The notes: a model not told the origin generated them from the letters alone. A stretch of 64,000 nucleotides of DNA from Isoetes taiwanensis (GCA_021234155.1 JAJEKV010000005.1:4156952-4220951); one strand, 5' to 3'; positions 26,375-38,426 are shown, numbered from the stretch's first letter. Numbers and translations: made by a program.

Positions 26375-27060
26375 TCTAGCTAGAAGATTCTAAGAAGTTC
26401 TAGAAATGTCTAGAAGATTCTAAAATCTTCGAGATGAGGGGAATCTTCATATAATCTAAGGGAATCTCATGAAACTAAGGGAATGTAGGGGAATCTTCGT
26501 AAAATCTTGGGAATCTAGCAGTCTTCATAACATCTAGAAGAATCTCATAAAATCTACGGGAATCTATGGAATCTTATAAAATCTAAGGGAATCTTCATAG
26601 AATTTGAGAGAATCTCATAAAATTTGAGGGATCTCATAAATTCTGAGGGAATCTATGGGAATCTCCGTAGAAATATTATAGAATCTAAGGGAATCTAAGG
26701 GATTCTCATAAAATCTAAGGGGCTCTACATAATATCCTGAGGAATTAAGGGAATCTTATAAAATCTAAGAGAATCTGAGTGAATCTTGAGGAATATTTAT
26801 AGTATCTAAGGGAGCGCTTTGAAATCTAAGGGAATCTGAGAGAATCTTGGGAGAATCTATATAATATCTCCGAGGAAGAGTCCAGGAATAGAATCTCATA
26901 AAATCTAAGGAACATAAAAGGGGAATCACAAAGAGAGAATCTTCACTTAAAAATCTCCAAGAGAACCTAAGGGGGAATCTTTTAGCAGAATCTAAAAGGA
27001 ATCATGCAGAAATATAAAAAGGAATCTCACGAGAATCATATAGGATCTAAGGAATCTACC
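26375..27060. repeat. Degenerate minisatellite, about 20-bp unit
   Basis: About 30 imperfect copies of a unit near GGGAATCTCATAAAATCTAA run head to tail, with single-base and length variation. The left edge has related TCTAGAAGATTCTA words. The array is GA-rich on the plus strand. No open frame of note crosses it until its right edge. Confidence 0.85.
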
Positions 27061-27650
27061 TCAGCATGTGAGAATTACATAGATCTGGGTTCGGGATCAC
27101 CTGCAAGACAACCCTCTATGAGGACCCTTGGATCAAGAAGGCAAATCCTAGCAAAGTGTCAAGATTTTACAGGGCAGGAGAAAGAAAAGAAGGGAAACAA
27201 GCGAAACTCAAAAGACAATACTTAGGAATAAAACCATGAATATCCAGGTTAGAGTACGAAGACTCGTCAAGCGGAGAATGAAATGAAACAATACTAAATC
27301 TCATCTAAAAACTTCGGAATCTATCTCTCTTACGTATAATAATATAAGTACCAATGAAGCCATGGAAATACGGAAATGATAGATGGCCGGATCACCGGTC
27401 ACCAACTCTTTCCGGATCGCCTTCGACCGGGAATAGATAGATGGAAAATCTGGAGTCGCAGCTCACGGATCATGTGCGCTGATTTAAAGAAGGGAATCTT
27501 GAAGATGCCATCATTAGTGCACGGAATCTCGCTAAATTAGGGCGGGTACCAGGACACGTATTTTAATGTATGCGGCTCTCTTCTTTGATGCGGGCATGGA
27601 CTTCACGCATGGTCTTGTGAGGCATGTTGCTACACGATGCTTGGCTTTGG

Positions 27651-28481
27651 TCAATTGAAATACCCTACGGTCGGGAATAGTCTAGCGCACTTTGCCGCGG
27701 GACTAACTCCCATACCACCAAGAACAGATTGAGAGGGAAGCGAAACCTTTTCAATATCATCATATACTGTTGGCGAGGATGTGCCTGCGAGTGTCTTCTT
27801 TGGATTAGATCTTGCTGATCTGTTAGCATCAGCGGTATGTACTAATGGATGGTGATCGTCAATCGAAGCCCGGTGCGCCATGTCTTCAAAGGCGTGGAAG
27901 CCTGCGAGAATTATCTGGCATTCAATAAATATAGAGCAGTCTGATCAACATGCGGCGGCATTTTGGATTACAAAATAGATACAGGTGGTGTCGAGCAATT
28001 GAACATTGAAGAGCACTTTAAGTGCGCACAAAACCACCAGCGGCGATGATCGGCGGGTTGGGAAGGCGTGGCAACACGCTCCATAAATTGTGTGAGGCCC
28101 CGAACAGTACAGAAAGGAATTACGCCAACCACGTTGATTCGGGAATGTAGATTCAATTCGAGTTTGATCTCCTTCCTGCCATACATTGGGCGCACAAATG
28201 TATGGATCCTGAATCTGTAGATATATGGTGAGGGTCAATCGGCGTGACCAGCGAGCCTTGGTCAAAGAAAAATGCCAATCCAGTGAGATTGGCCGGCGTG
28301 GAAGTGCTCCCAATGACACATCACCAGTGTTGTGCGAGGAGACATCATTGGATTTCTTTGAGCTTGATCGGAGGTTCTGCCGAAGGAAATTCGGCATCAG
28401 GTTTGGCCTTAACATTCCAGTCAGAACATGGGAAGAATGTTGATAGGAGGAACATTCAATAGGGGCGGATCTCAATATCAA
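27651..28481 (-). other. Two unassigned minus-strand open frames
   Basis: Frames at 28,481-27,945 (178 codons, the longest in the window) and 27,881-27,651 (76 codons) are open. The shorter has a protein-like Ser/Thr/Pro/Asp mix (start MAHRASIDDHHP). The longer overlaps plus-strand frames of similar quality at 28,225-28,462, and its composition is not convincing. Neither shows a domain. They might be remnants of a retroelement gag region, but nothing proves that. Confidence 0.25.
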
Positions 28482-29031
28482 GATAGGCCGCAGAAGGCTG
28501 TTATAAAGGTCTTTATAAATATATCACGTACAAGCGGATCTCATTCTTCATGCAAGTTCTTACATACTTGCTCCAACGTTTCTGCTATTCAGAGGTGCAA
28601 ATGGTGAGCAAGTTCAGGCATGTACTCCACCTTAAAGGCATTGACCCTTGGCTGGTCATGAAGATATTTGTTCTCAGGCTGTAATAGCCATTTGGCATTT
28701 GGGTCAGCTAGGCACGGTGTGGAACGTCATCGAACTTTTTATGTGTGTCAGTCAAATAGAAGTCATGCATAACATACGGCAATGGTTGAACCAGTCGAAA
28801 AATAAAGAATTCAGCATCTTCACAAGGAATGAGTTGAAAAGAAGGCCTTTGTCTTCAATTGAGAGATCAGACCAGATGGTGATGAGATCTTTACTGGTGA
28901 CAAAATCGTGAAGGGTGTTGTTAGCAGAGAATCACTTGAGCATAAAAAAATATCTTCTATAAAGCACATAATCCAGATAGATCTGGGTTTTGGAAACTCA
29001 CCTGGAATGTGGACAGCTAAGGAAATGTAAG

Positions 29032-29785
29032 CATGGAATAAATTACTACTCTTATATTTTAGTGTAGCCAAAATAACTTTGGCTAAACTACCCTCAAATT
29101 GGAGCTTGATGTTTCTAGCACTTGGCTAAACTAGATGATTTTTCTCCATCACCGTTTCTTGGCTTTGGCTAAACTTCTAAAATATGGGAAGGCAAATGCT
29201 AGCCATCACATTAAAACAATTTTAAAAAGTCCAAGCTTTTGGACAAGGACATTGAATTTATATGATTTAATATATGGACAAAGTAAGCGTCAATCAACAT
29301 AATGTGGCATAATTGGCGAAATTAGGTCATTGTTATAACCTCCTTGATATAAAGAAGCAACAAAAGAACCCATGAAACATACATGAACACGTTCCCAAAA
29401 CTAAAAGGAAAAGGAAGTACATTGTTCCCTCTAGATATGATCAGCTACGTGAATGTGCTTCATATCTAGAATAAGAAATTAAAAACAAAAAATTGAACCT
29501 ATTTGGCCGAGTTTCTTAAATTTCCTCTTTATATCTTGGTGTCAAACATGTAAGCTAACCCATCACTTTTTTTCAAGCCCCATCTTTCTTAGGTTTGGCT
29601 AATCGTGTTCTAAGCGGGATTGTGGGGTGGAGGTTTGGCTATTCAGCCTAAATTCCGGCTTGAGAGCCAAAAAAAATTAATTTCAAAATTTTATTTTTTT
29701 GGCCTTTTTCATTTAGTTGTATTTTTCTTGGGAAAAAAGCTACAAAGTAGCCATTTGGCTAAAGTTGTGATTATTTTATTCCATG
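29032..29785. repeat. TIR element relic, 754 bp
   Basis: The block starts CATGGAATAAA (29,032) and ends with the exact reverse complement TTTATTCCATG (29,775-29,785). Inside, TTTGGCTAAAC words recur. The right third matches the inverted 750-905 segment near the start of the window (TTTCTTAGGTTTGGCTAA, GGTGGAGGTTTGGCTATTCA). No open frame encodes a transposase, so it is MITE-like. Confidence 0.6.
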
Positions 29786-32093
29786 GATAAGTCTCATGCT
29801 GATTATGAGCTTCATCCGGTACATTCGAGATGAAGCACCACTTCCACAAAGCTAGTGAACCATATCACAGATTTATTGTCTTTCAGTAGGAAAGTTGAAA
29901 GTTCTTGATCTGAGTGAGTAGCATGGAAAGGTGAAGGGGCGTGAGTGAGACACAACGACTGCGGACTAACTTAGTTACGTATCATCTATACGTTTCTGAG
30001 CCTCGTGGTACAGGTTTAAGGCCGTGACCTGTGTCTATCTTTATGCTTGGCCCTTCAAAGCAAATCGGAGATTTCTCCTTCGTGATGGCATGTTTGTTGG
30101 CGGGTTGCACTCATTTGCAAGCCATTAACCAAAGTCACGAGTCTTCGACGAGCTTGTCTTTTCATGATCCCGAGCTAGAGTTTGCATTGATAGTGGCTTG
30201 CAATTGAGCTTGCTAGTCTTCGGTGTAATACGTGTTTCTTGCTCGTTCTTGCTTGAAACCTCATGGTTCGGTAAAACATTATGCTTACTTTGAGCTTGCT
30301 TCAGTCCCCGAACCGGTGTTGGTGATGCGAAGATCTGCGTAGCAAGCGTAGTGGAATCCGGTATTATTTGATTCCATTGACTAGAGATATTCTTTGAGAT
30401 TCTGTGAAGTTTGAGCATGCAAAGAGGTAAAGATAGTTGTTGCTTGAACTATGTAGGTGGAATTTTGAGACTTGCAGAGAAATAGAGGCATCGGCATGGG
30501 ATTGGTGAGGAAGGAACATTGATAGCGGGGAGTGTGAAGCGTGGTTCTTCTTTGCGTGGCAATTTGTTGAGCATCAAGGTGGGCGTGGGGTTTGCTAAGG
30601 ATTCCCCGATGAGAGGATGGCCGAAGTGTATTAGACGGAAGCGAGTGCCTCAAGGTAATACGTGGAGGCGGCGGGTTAAGAACTGCGGATGATAATGGCT
30701 TAAGTGAGCACCCATAGCGATTCAATTTGGAGTCAGGAAGATTGGCTTAGCCGACTTCATGAAGAAGATCTTTGGAACAAAGATTTAGGGCCAATCAACA
30801 AAACTTATACTGGAATGGATGGCAGCAATGGGCTGTATTGGAAAAAAATGTTTTATTTGATGAAACTAGTAGTAATTTCTTGATGGAGTATCAGTAGAAC
30901 TCACCTCCACAAGAAATTTGTACAAGGATTAGAAAGTAGAATCGAGGCGATTGGCGATTGCGGATAAACGCATAAATTCGAAAAGCCTCACGGAACCAAA
31001 TTCTTTAATTAAGTCAGAAACCAGCGAAAGTGAATCAAGGGTGTAGAATGAATTGGAATGAGCGGTCGATGAGGCGTCGTAGTGATGTCACAGACAACTG
31101 ATTTGTACGATCTTGGGTGTGAAGTGAGTGTAATTAAGAGGGCAACTCGAGAATCCATGAGTTTAAAAAGAAAGGAGATGGCGGCGGCGGTCGAGAAGCG
31201 GTACAGCGACTAGATTTCTTGGCCGAGATGCTAGAGATCTCCGCGATTTTGCGTGATGAAGGTGGTGAATACAATGCGCGGGAATTGTCTCGAGTGGATT
31301 CGATATCCCGGTTGATAGGCATCAACTTATAAAGATGAAGAACCACGACATCTCTATGGATGGAAATTTTGGTACATAAATTCGGCGGAATACTTGAGAT
31401 CCAATGTCGGTATCGGGATGTCATCACGCACCTCATACTGACCACGAACGTAGTTTATATATGATCTTGTGGGCTTCGCGTTGCTCCAAACCAGGTAGCG
31501 AATTTTAGAGTGGGATTTTGTATGTAGGTGAGGCCCTTCGCGATTAAGTAAGGGCTATGCCTAATTCCACTAATGACTACTTCTCCTTTTTAATATAAGT
31601 AAGATGATATACTCAATCATGCATCTATGTGTCTTGACTTGTATACATTTGTGTTTGTGTAAGGTTTTGAAGAAAACTAAATGTGAGTGGGTAATGGAAG
31701 TCATCTAACTCGCAAGTTGAAACATACTTGGGTTTGGATCATGAAGAATTTGATAAGGGCCAACTTCCACTGGAAAAATTTTGTATACGGAATCATAAAG
31801 AAGAACTAAATCTTCTTCTGAAATATTTTTTGTTTTGATTTGTTTTGTCATGCGAGTTTTGGTACTTATTTGCCCAACAAGGAACTGCAGATAGGAATCT
31901 AAATTGAAGCTTATCTAATTCTTATGAGTGATGTGTATAGAAGCAAAGAGGATCATCGCGCTCTTAGCAAGTTGAAAGCGAAGAGATGGAAGAACGAACT
32001 CTGTAAGGCATTAAAGCTTCTTGGCCGCAAACCAGATTTTAAATGGCATCACGCCCACTGTAACTTGAAATCTTAGCAACTAGTGTTATAAAC
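29786..32093. other. Unassigned DNA downstream of the gypsy relic
   Basis: Minus frames at 30,125-30,418, 30,381-30,725 and 31,134-31,445 are open but have no recognised domain. The position just 3' of the integrase remnant suggests the decayed 3' region of that retroelement. I could not find a matching long terminal repeat on the other side. Confidence 0.35.
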
Positions 32094-32597
32094 CTATAAA
32101 AAAAGTAGGTAATTTTTTCGCATGTCGGTTAAGGCGTCACAAAATTTCTTCAAAATGTCGATGGGCATCTTATTGGTACTTTTAGCAAGGCCATTGCCTT
32201 GTGGATAATAAGGAGTGCTCTTTTGATGATGAATATGCAAGTAGTCCATCAATTCTTTGATCGCCTGAGTAATGAAATGAACACCTCGGTCATTGGCAAG
32301 TTCCGTGGGGCATTCAAAGCGTGCATTGACATCTTGTGATGTTATCGAAGTGCGATTTCGCCCATAATTGTATAATCGAGTGAACAAGTAATGTAGCGAG
32401 CATACTGGGAGTGTCAGCGAGGGGTAAATCCATAAGGTCCAATAAAATCCATTCCCCATTTCTTTGAAGAACGCGGTAAGCCCGGAGTTAAGGGTAGAGC
32501 ATCTGCGGGCCGTGGGTGAGTCCCATGCTGGCAGCGGACATCGCGATTGCGAGCATGAGCATAGGCATCTTTGAATATCATGCACCAGAAATAGCAA
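32094..32597 (-). pseudogene. gypsy integrase core fragment
   Basis: A 167-codon frame includes a degenerate start (KEMGNGFYWTLWIYP), then ANDRGVHFITQAIKELM and HHQKSTPYYPQGNG, standard gypsy integrase blocks. The second catalytic Asp is present in NDRG. At the third catalytic position the family usually has Glu in a GxAExTNK block; here it reads GLAKSTNK, so Glu is replaced by Lys. No HHCC zinc motif was seen. Integration activity is not expected. Confidence 0.8.
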
Positions 32598-32719
32598 GCT
32601 AGAAGGATTTTTCTTACCGTGTTATCACCATTAAAATGTCCTCACCAAGACCTTCATGGGTTTGGCGAACAATCCTGCAGGACTTCAAGAGGAAGAACGC
32701 GACACATGAAGCCATATCC

Positions 32720-33526
32720 TTAGCTTGCAGCTTGTAAAAGATGTCCGGCGACCATGGTATAGTCTGCATAAAACTTCACGAAGAGGCCTCGCGGCGTAAT
32801 GAAGCTTTCGGTGAGTGTGGGAACCTTCGGCGGTAATGCGCGGAGAAGATGTGTGATAGTCATAAGAACCAATGAAATTGGCGTGACTAAGAAAGAGTTG
32901 AGCATCAGGAAAAGTATCCGAAACACCGTGGGCGGGTCATCCAGTGTGGATCGTGAAAGATGATCGGGCCGACATGAGACTTGCCTGCTGTGAATGATTT
33001 CAAAAGAGAAACTCTTGGAGAAGTAGTACCCAGCGGGCAATCGTCCGTGGGGGTAGTCTTGTTGTCGAGATAGAAGCGAGCGATGATCAACAGAACGATT
33101 TTGCTACCCAATAAATAGTGCGTGAGGCTATTTGTACACGAAGATGAGTCCAAAATTACCTCACGTTACGGCCCAGAATAATTTTCTGGAAGAGGTTGAG
33201 TTCCACCTTGTATAAAACTATAAACAGGGATATATTGCAGAAAAGAAGCATTTTTTAATGACAAAAGCCGAAACATCAACATGGACATGAAATGGTTTGT
33301 CCCATTGAGGTGGAATAAAGACAGGAGCTTGAGTGAGTAGAACCTTTAATTTTTGAAACGTTGCATCCGCCTGGGGATTCCAAGCCCAAGAGGATTCATC
33401 ACCCATGAGTGTATGAATGGAATCCGCAATGGCAGCAAGTCCAGGAGTGAAGGTTGCATAATAATTTACTTTGTCAAGGAATGAACGTGTTTCCTTTATG
33501 TTGATGGGTGCTTGAGCTTTGAGCAC
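32720..33526 (-). pseudogene. gypsy RNase H region
   Basis: The frame from 33,526 reads ETRSFLDKVNYYATFTPGLA, then WNPQADATFQKLK and a QWDKPFHVHVDVSAF block, the usual start of gypsy RNase H (the D of HVDVSAF stands at the first catalytic position). Downstream pieces in two frames match LTHYLLGSK, the ARFYLDN strand and a GRxHVGPDHLSR-like block, here read as VSCRPDHLSRS. Stops and frameshifts separate them. Confidence 0.7.
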
Positions 33527-33529
33527 ACA

Positions 33530-34066
33530 GTTGATTTTTGCAGGGTCTATGGTAATGCCATCTTTACTAACAATGTGACCAAGAAGAACGCCTAAGGTGA
33601 CACAGAAAGTGCTCCGAATTCAAACTAATACCAGATTCATCATATTTTTGAAAAACCAACTCCAGTTTGTCGAGATGAGCATCTACGGAGCTGTAAGCAG
33701 AAAAGTCATATTGGGAATCTTGGAGAAAAGCATTTTCTTTCATATAGTCCTAAAAGACAGAAAGCATAATGCGTTGAAAAGTAGAAGGAGAGTTGGACAA
33801 TCCGAAGGGCACCACTTTGTAGGCAAAAGTGCCCCACGGCATGGTGAATGTAGTTTTGAACTGATCTTCACTTTTAATAGAAATTTGATTGTAGCCAGAG
33901 AAACCATCCATGAAGGAGTACATCTCATGCCTGCGACTTCTTCAAGAACTTGATCTGTGAAGGGTAGCGGAAAATGATCTCGTTCCGTGGACATATTGAG
34001 CTTTTTGTAATCTATGCAAACACGTATTTTGCCATTATGCTTGAGAGCAATAATAATTGGGCTCAC
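33530..34066 (-). pseudogene. gypsy reverse transcriptase, catalytic motif damaged
   Basis: The frame begins SPIIIALKHNGKIRVCIDY and continues with KKLN and DHFPLPFTDQVLEE, all hallmark gypsy RT blocks. Frameshifts follow, but translation across frames still yields the VPFGLSNSPSTFQRIM block and a LDKLELVFQKYDESGISLN block. Where the family has an aromatic-X-Asp-Asp catalytic motif, this copy reads QYDF, so one of the paired aspartates is lost. It cannot be active. Confidence 0.75.
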
Positions 34067-34657
34067 TCACTCAGAATGTTTGACCTCATAAATAAGTCCA
34101 GCAGCCAAAAGCTTATCAATTTTTGCTTTGACGTGGTCATGATAATTGGGGTTGAGCCTATACTATCGTTGCTAGATGGGGTGTGCATCTGGTTTGGTAG
34201 GAATGGTGAGTTCCCCCAATTCTTTTTTAATACCTCGTAAATCTTTGTAGCTCCACGCAAAGATGTGTTTGAATTTCTGGAAGAGACTGAGGGCACGAGC
34301 TTTATAAGTGGTGGGGAGGGCAGCCAACTGGATTGGTTGATTGTCTCCTAAATCAATAACTTCAACTTCCGGAGTTTGGATATGCGGAATGACTTCCGTG
34401 TCAGTGATCATATAAGCAGGAAGTTGGAATACCACGGGTGGTTTAGCACTCTGAGTAGAGAAAAATAGGGGTTGTTGAGTGGCATCAATTAAGGGTTGCT
34501 TCATGACAGCAGCAACTTCAACAATGCCGGTAAGAATGTCATCATCGTTGGGAATGTCAACACGCTGAATATGATTGCAAGGCGCAAGATAAGGATCAAG
34601 CAAGGAAGCCACAACCTGGTCTTGATCAAGGCACAAATGTCGCCCAAGGATCAACAT
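34057..34657 (-). pseudogene. gypsy pol: pre-RT segment and RT N-terminus
   Basis: The frame from 34,657 contains KHIFAWSYKDLRGI, the typical block preceding the polymerase in plant gypsy elements, followed by PDAHPI. After a stop, a shifted frame reads RLNPNYHDHVKAKIDKLLAAG and then IYEVKHSE, with a further stop before the SPIIIALKHNGKIRVCIDY block. The sequence upstream of 34,680 changes character, so the protease region is not identified. Confidence 0.75.
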
Positions 34658-34680
34658 ACTGGGGTGGGGAGGACAAGGTA

Positions 34681-35990
34681 AAACCAGCTGTGAGGGCTTG
34701 GGGCAGTAGGCTGGCTGGAAGTCCTCGAGTCACTATCAGTGATGCCACTGGGTGTGCTAGAGAGCCACGTGCCCCTCGATGACCTCCGCATCCGTGCCCA
34801 ACACTCCCCAACTTGTACACTTAGAGTTACCTCTAATCTCTAGATAACATGGCCTAGCATTTTTCTACTATAGTACTTCCAAACTATGGAATTTTATAAA
34901 TATAAGAAGTTCTGCATCCGCAAGGAGTTGTTCTTAACCCACAATCAGTTGTATATACTCCAGTTTTGAGATCACCCCATCTTTGATATGTAGAATAGGA
35001 ATAGCGACTTGAGAATGCGGCGTGAACATATGGCCATTAGCAAGGCAGTGTTATAAAGAGACGCGATAGAGTTGAGTTATGCCCAATTGTCTCGAAGTTT
35101 ATCTGTGATGAGGTTGGCAACACTACACTCCTGTCGCACATATTGATTAATTTGTTGATTCCCAACAATAGCATGGACGATGGGTGTAGAAGTGGTGACA
35201 TTACCGATACTTGTGGTGATTGACGGCTGATTTCATAGAGTCACCAGAAACCAGGGAAACTAGTATAGTGGAGAGACTAAGGAGAATCTTGATTTTGTAA
35301 AGCTCTTCTTGTAGCTCCAAGGAACATGAGCAAAGGATCGGCGAGGATCTAATGGAGTGCGGAGTGCACGAGGGCGTGTGAGAAACTTCCTTTAGAGTTC
35401 CGCCCGATGTAATGTTGGGATCACGGTGAGTCGTGAGGGATCTTAGGCGTGAAGGCGCTTCTGATGCTGATGGCGTATGATGGTAGATATTGGGAGAAGC
35501 GTCGCGTTTATACTTGAGACCATGGGAGCCGCTTGGAAGTAGATCTTGAATTGTGCATTCCCGAGACACGGCATAAATGGTGAAGCGACTACTCATAAGC
35601 GTCTAAACTGGTTTTGCCCGATTGGTTAAGGGCATGTCGGTTAAAGGAGCGTCCACGGTTGGCAATTGCTCGGAAGCGGGGCTGAGTTAGTCTTCATGGG
35701 GCAAGTATGACCGGAATACGTTAGACGGTAGGTCATGACTTGGTTTGTGATGCTTTCGAGAGGGCGACATAGTTCTAGTCAGGAGAAGATTATGAACCAT
35801 GGGGAACCCGTAGGTAGATCTTGAGTGTGCATTCCCGAGACACGGCATAAATGGGTAGGCGACTACTCATAAGCGTCTGACGGTTTTGCCAGTTGGTTAA
35901 GGAGCATATGTTAGGAAACACGTTACATCGTCCTTTGGCGGCTTGCATGACTTGAGAATACTTTGGTGAACACAGGCATATAAGGCATGA
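34681..35990 (-). other. Region upstream of gypsy pol, with a duplicated segment
   Basis: About 110 bp is present twice in direct orientation (about 35,530-35,640 and 35,800-35,907), sharing GCATTCCCGAGACACGGC and GACTACTCATAAGCGTCT. The minus frame 35,596-35,201 begins inside the first copy (MSSRFTIYAVSRECTIQDL) and would be the natural position for a gag-like start, but no gag motif is present. A foreign-looking GC-rich piece lies at about 34,640-34,815. Confidence 0.4.
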
Positions 35991-36591
35991 GCTTTGTCAG
36001 GATTCAGCGTCAAAATGGACCCAGCGTCTTGTTCCTCTTGAGGAATAGTATGAAGCGACAAAGCGGAGTTAAATTGATGTGCGTGAAGCGTAAGCGCCGT
36101 CGAGGGCATGTGCTGAGATGGCGGCATGAGACGGACCTACCTAATTGGATCGTTGAACCGGAGGATTCAAGGCTTGATAGATTTCTTCTTGAGCCTATTG
36201 ATCAAGAGCTGCAGATAGAGATGCGTGTTGGGGTAGCTGTGTTGAGGTGCGAGGCCGGTTTTCTTCGGTCTGGTAGAGGCCATATTACCATTGACAACCC
36301 ATAGTTGATGGCCGGTAGAGGCGGTGGCGGTTTGATTTGTTCCGGGAAGTTGTACTTGGACCTGAGGAAGTGGCAGGAAGGCTACGTCGATTGTTGGATA
36401 AACAGCAACAAGAAAAAATTAGTCGGTCACGGCAACAACGCAAGGTTTTCATCAAAAGGTACAAGGATGTGAGGAAGAAAAGAAGTGAGGCAATCCAGTA
36501 TCTTAACATTCCTCAAGTATTTCTATTCTCAAAAAATGCGCTATTGTGTGAGTTTTTGTCAGAAAAACTATTACATTATAGTTTCTTATAA
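35987..36591 (+). other. Unassigned plus-strand open frames
   Basis: Two frames (35,987-36,304 and 36,337-36,591) are charged and protein-like. The second contains RLRRLLDKQQQEKISRSR followed by a KDVRKKRSEAIQYL block. That last block vaguely resembles DVMKRRTQAIQY in the N-terminal part of transposase A, so this could be an upstream exon of transposase copy B about 2 kb away. The match is short and I treat it as a hint only. Confidence 0.3.
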
Positions 36592-36820
36592 TTTGTTTTC
36601 ATTTACGTTTCATTTACATATATGTGAACTCATTTGCTGCTCTTTGTTTACTTGTTTGATATGCATAACAATGCATGTAGCCTTTCAGTTTATTTTGCTT
36701 AATATATTATATAGTAAGCAAGGTTTATGAACCATGTGCACAAACTCTTGGGTGTTGATTTCATGTATAACTACCATTGACATTAATTAACATAACCTGG
36801 TAGGTCAACACATTTAAAAT

Positions 36821-37137
36821 TAAATCCCCTTAAAGCCCCTTGGTTTGGGTGCATATTTCACACGGGGTGACTCCGAACGCTTGAGTATTTGGATAGGCAT
36901 ATTCCACCTTATTCCTTAATCTGCAAATGCGTAAAGTTCCTCGTTTGTAGGTATGCAAGTACAAAATTTGCTATCTTGGCATAATAAGATTAAAAAATAC
37001 TAAGATTTCAAAGCGGAATACTATATGGTATTGATTTCTATCGTGCAAAATACAATTAGCAGGGCTCAAAAGCCTTTAAATCACCCCGTGTCAGCAGATA
37101 TGCACCCCAAACCAAAGGGGTTTAAAGAAATTTCTTT
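36821..37137. mobile_element. MITE with about 50-bp terminal inverted repeats
   Basis: The left arm (36,821-36,870) contains CCCCTTGGTTTGGGTGCATA and ends CACGGGGTGA. The right arm (37,081-37,133) is its reverse complement with a few changes (TCACCCCGTG, then TATGCACCCC, AAACCAAAGGGG). The 210-bp centre is AT-rich and non-coding. The flanks contain TTAAA on both sides, so a TTAA- or TA-type target is possible. The autonomous partner is not in the window. Confidence 0.75.
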
Positions 37138-37894
37138 AAATAATGTTGAACAATAATTATGTTAGTAATAATCAATAATGAATATATGATGATTGTTAAT
37201 GTCAATGGTTGTTATGTATTTGGGGGATTTAATTTTTATATATTTGGATGTTAATGGTTTGTGTTGCAAAATTTTGTATAGGACATAGGGAATAAAGTTA
37301 CCATAAAGATAGAGCAGATTGATCCCATTATTACGAAAGTCATAAAGTTTACAACACAAAGAAAACCCCTCTGTTATTATATACATAATGTGACGCTTCG
37401 CTACAACTATTTCTCTTCCCAATGACACCATTGTTTTATCCAATCCATATGATTTTGGATGCTCCATCTCTCTAAGCTTAAGGGTAATGCATGATTCACC
37501 TTACGGTTCGATTAAAGTTCAAACCTACAATATAAATGTATTCTTGTGGCCTTGTTTGACTGATCTGCATGACATGGAAAAGTGGAATAATCAAAACTTT
37601 ATTTATTAATGCATAAGAATCCGTTTATTGATTGAAGCTAAAGGCTGGCTACTATGAACAATCGGAAGCGAAATATCCAGAGTTGAAAGTAAGCGAGAGG
37701 GCCTAAACTTGGAATCTGCGGCAAATCATAGGAAGGAAACAAAAGGGGTTTTTGCAGCACTACATTGCTGAATCGAAACAATACGCCTTAAAAACATTAT
37801 ACTAGCGAAGAAACATTAAAACAAAATACCTTTGCTAGTAGGCAAAAACTCCATCGTGTGGTAGTAAAATCCCTTTCAGGCAATAAGAATCAGG
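37138..37894. other. AT-rich spacer, no gene
   Basis: The minus frame at 37,162-37,467 is hydrophobic and AT-driven without a motif. No other content was recognised. Confidence 0.5.
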
Positions 37895-37896
37895 AC

Positions 37897-38028
37897 ACAC
37901 ACACACATGCGCACACATGCACATGCACATGCACTTGCACTTGCACTTGCACTTGCATGCACAATACATGCATGCATATGAACATGCACATGCACATGCA
38001 CATGCACACTTGCACAGTGTTCATGCAC
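37897..38028. repeat. Alternating purine-pyrimidine repeats, (ACATGC)n and (ACTTGC)n
   Basis: A run of CA dinucleotides passes into hexamer repeats ACATGC, then ACTTGC, then ACATGC again. The plus-strand frame across it (Thr/His/Cys or Met/His) is a repeat artefact. Alternating CA/TG tracts of this kind favour Z-DNA. Confidence 0.9.
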
Positions 38029-38426
38029 AAACACATCTGAGAGAAAAGACAACAACCCTCAGTTGTTCAACCATATGAAAATCAATGACCCATAAAGGGT
38101 GCACTCTAGAAATACTATTTAGTACACCTCATGAATACAACAACTGAAATCTAGAAAAACCATATGAAAAAAGTGTATAAAAATCTAAAAGTAACACAAT
38201 TTATTATACTACTACATATTTATACGATATATGTACATAGTGTAAGGATGTAACATTAAATGTGCTATAAATTGATACTCTAACATATCTGCTGTACATA
38301 TGTAATGAAAATGTATAGAATTAATCATTCCTTTTTACATGTATAGCTTTTTATGTCTGGAATACATAGTGTTCTTATATCTTGGATATATAAGGTTTTC
38401 CATCTACAAAACTTCTCAATTGCCAG

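Larger units (their letters stand above)
32094..34680 (-). mobile_element. Decayed Ty3/gypsy retrotransposon pol region
   Basis: Successive minus-strand frames match, in Ty3/gypsy order, a pre-polymerase segment, reverse transcriptase, RNase H and integrase. Several stops and frameshifts separate them, so no intact polyprotein exists. Long terminal repeats, a primer-binding site and a clear gag were not identified, and the borders given are only those of recognisable pol sequence. The individual domains are listed below. Confidence 0.85.

Noticed and set aside
26375-27060. CRISPR-like repeat array
   Set aside because: Units are contiguous and degenerate without unique spacers, and the context is eukaryotic, so it is a minisatellite.
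37858-38040. Open frame rich in Thr/Cys/Met/His
   Set aside because: It is a direct translation of the ACATGC/ACTTGC microsatellite.
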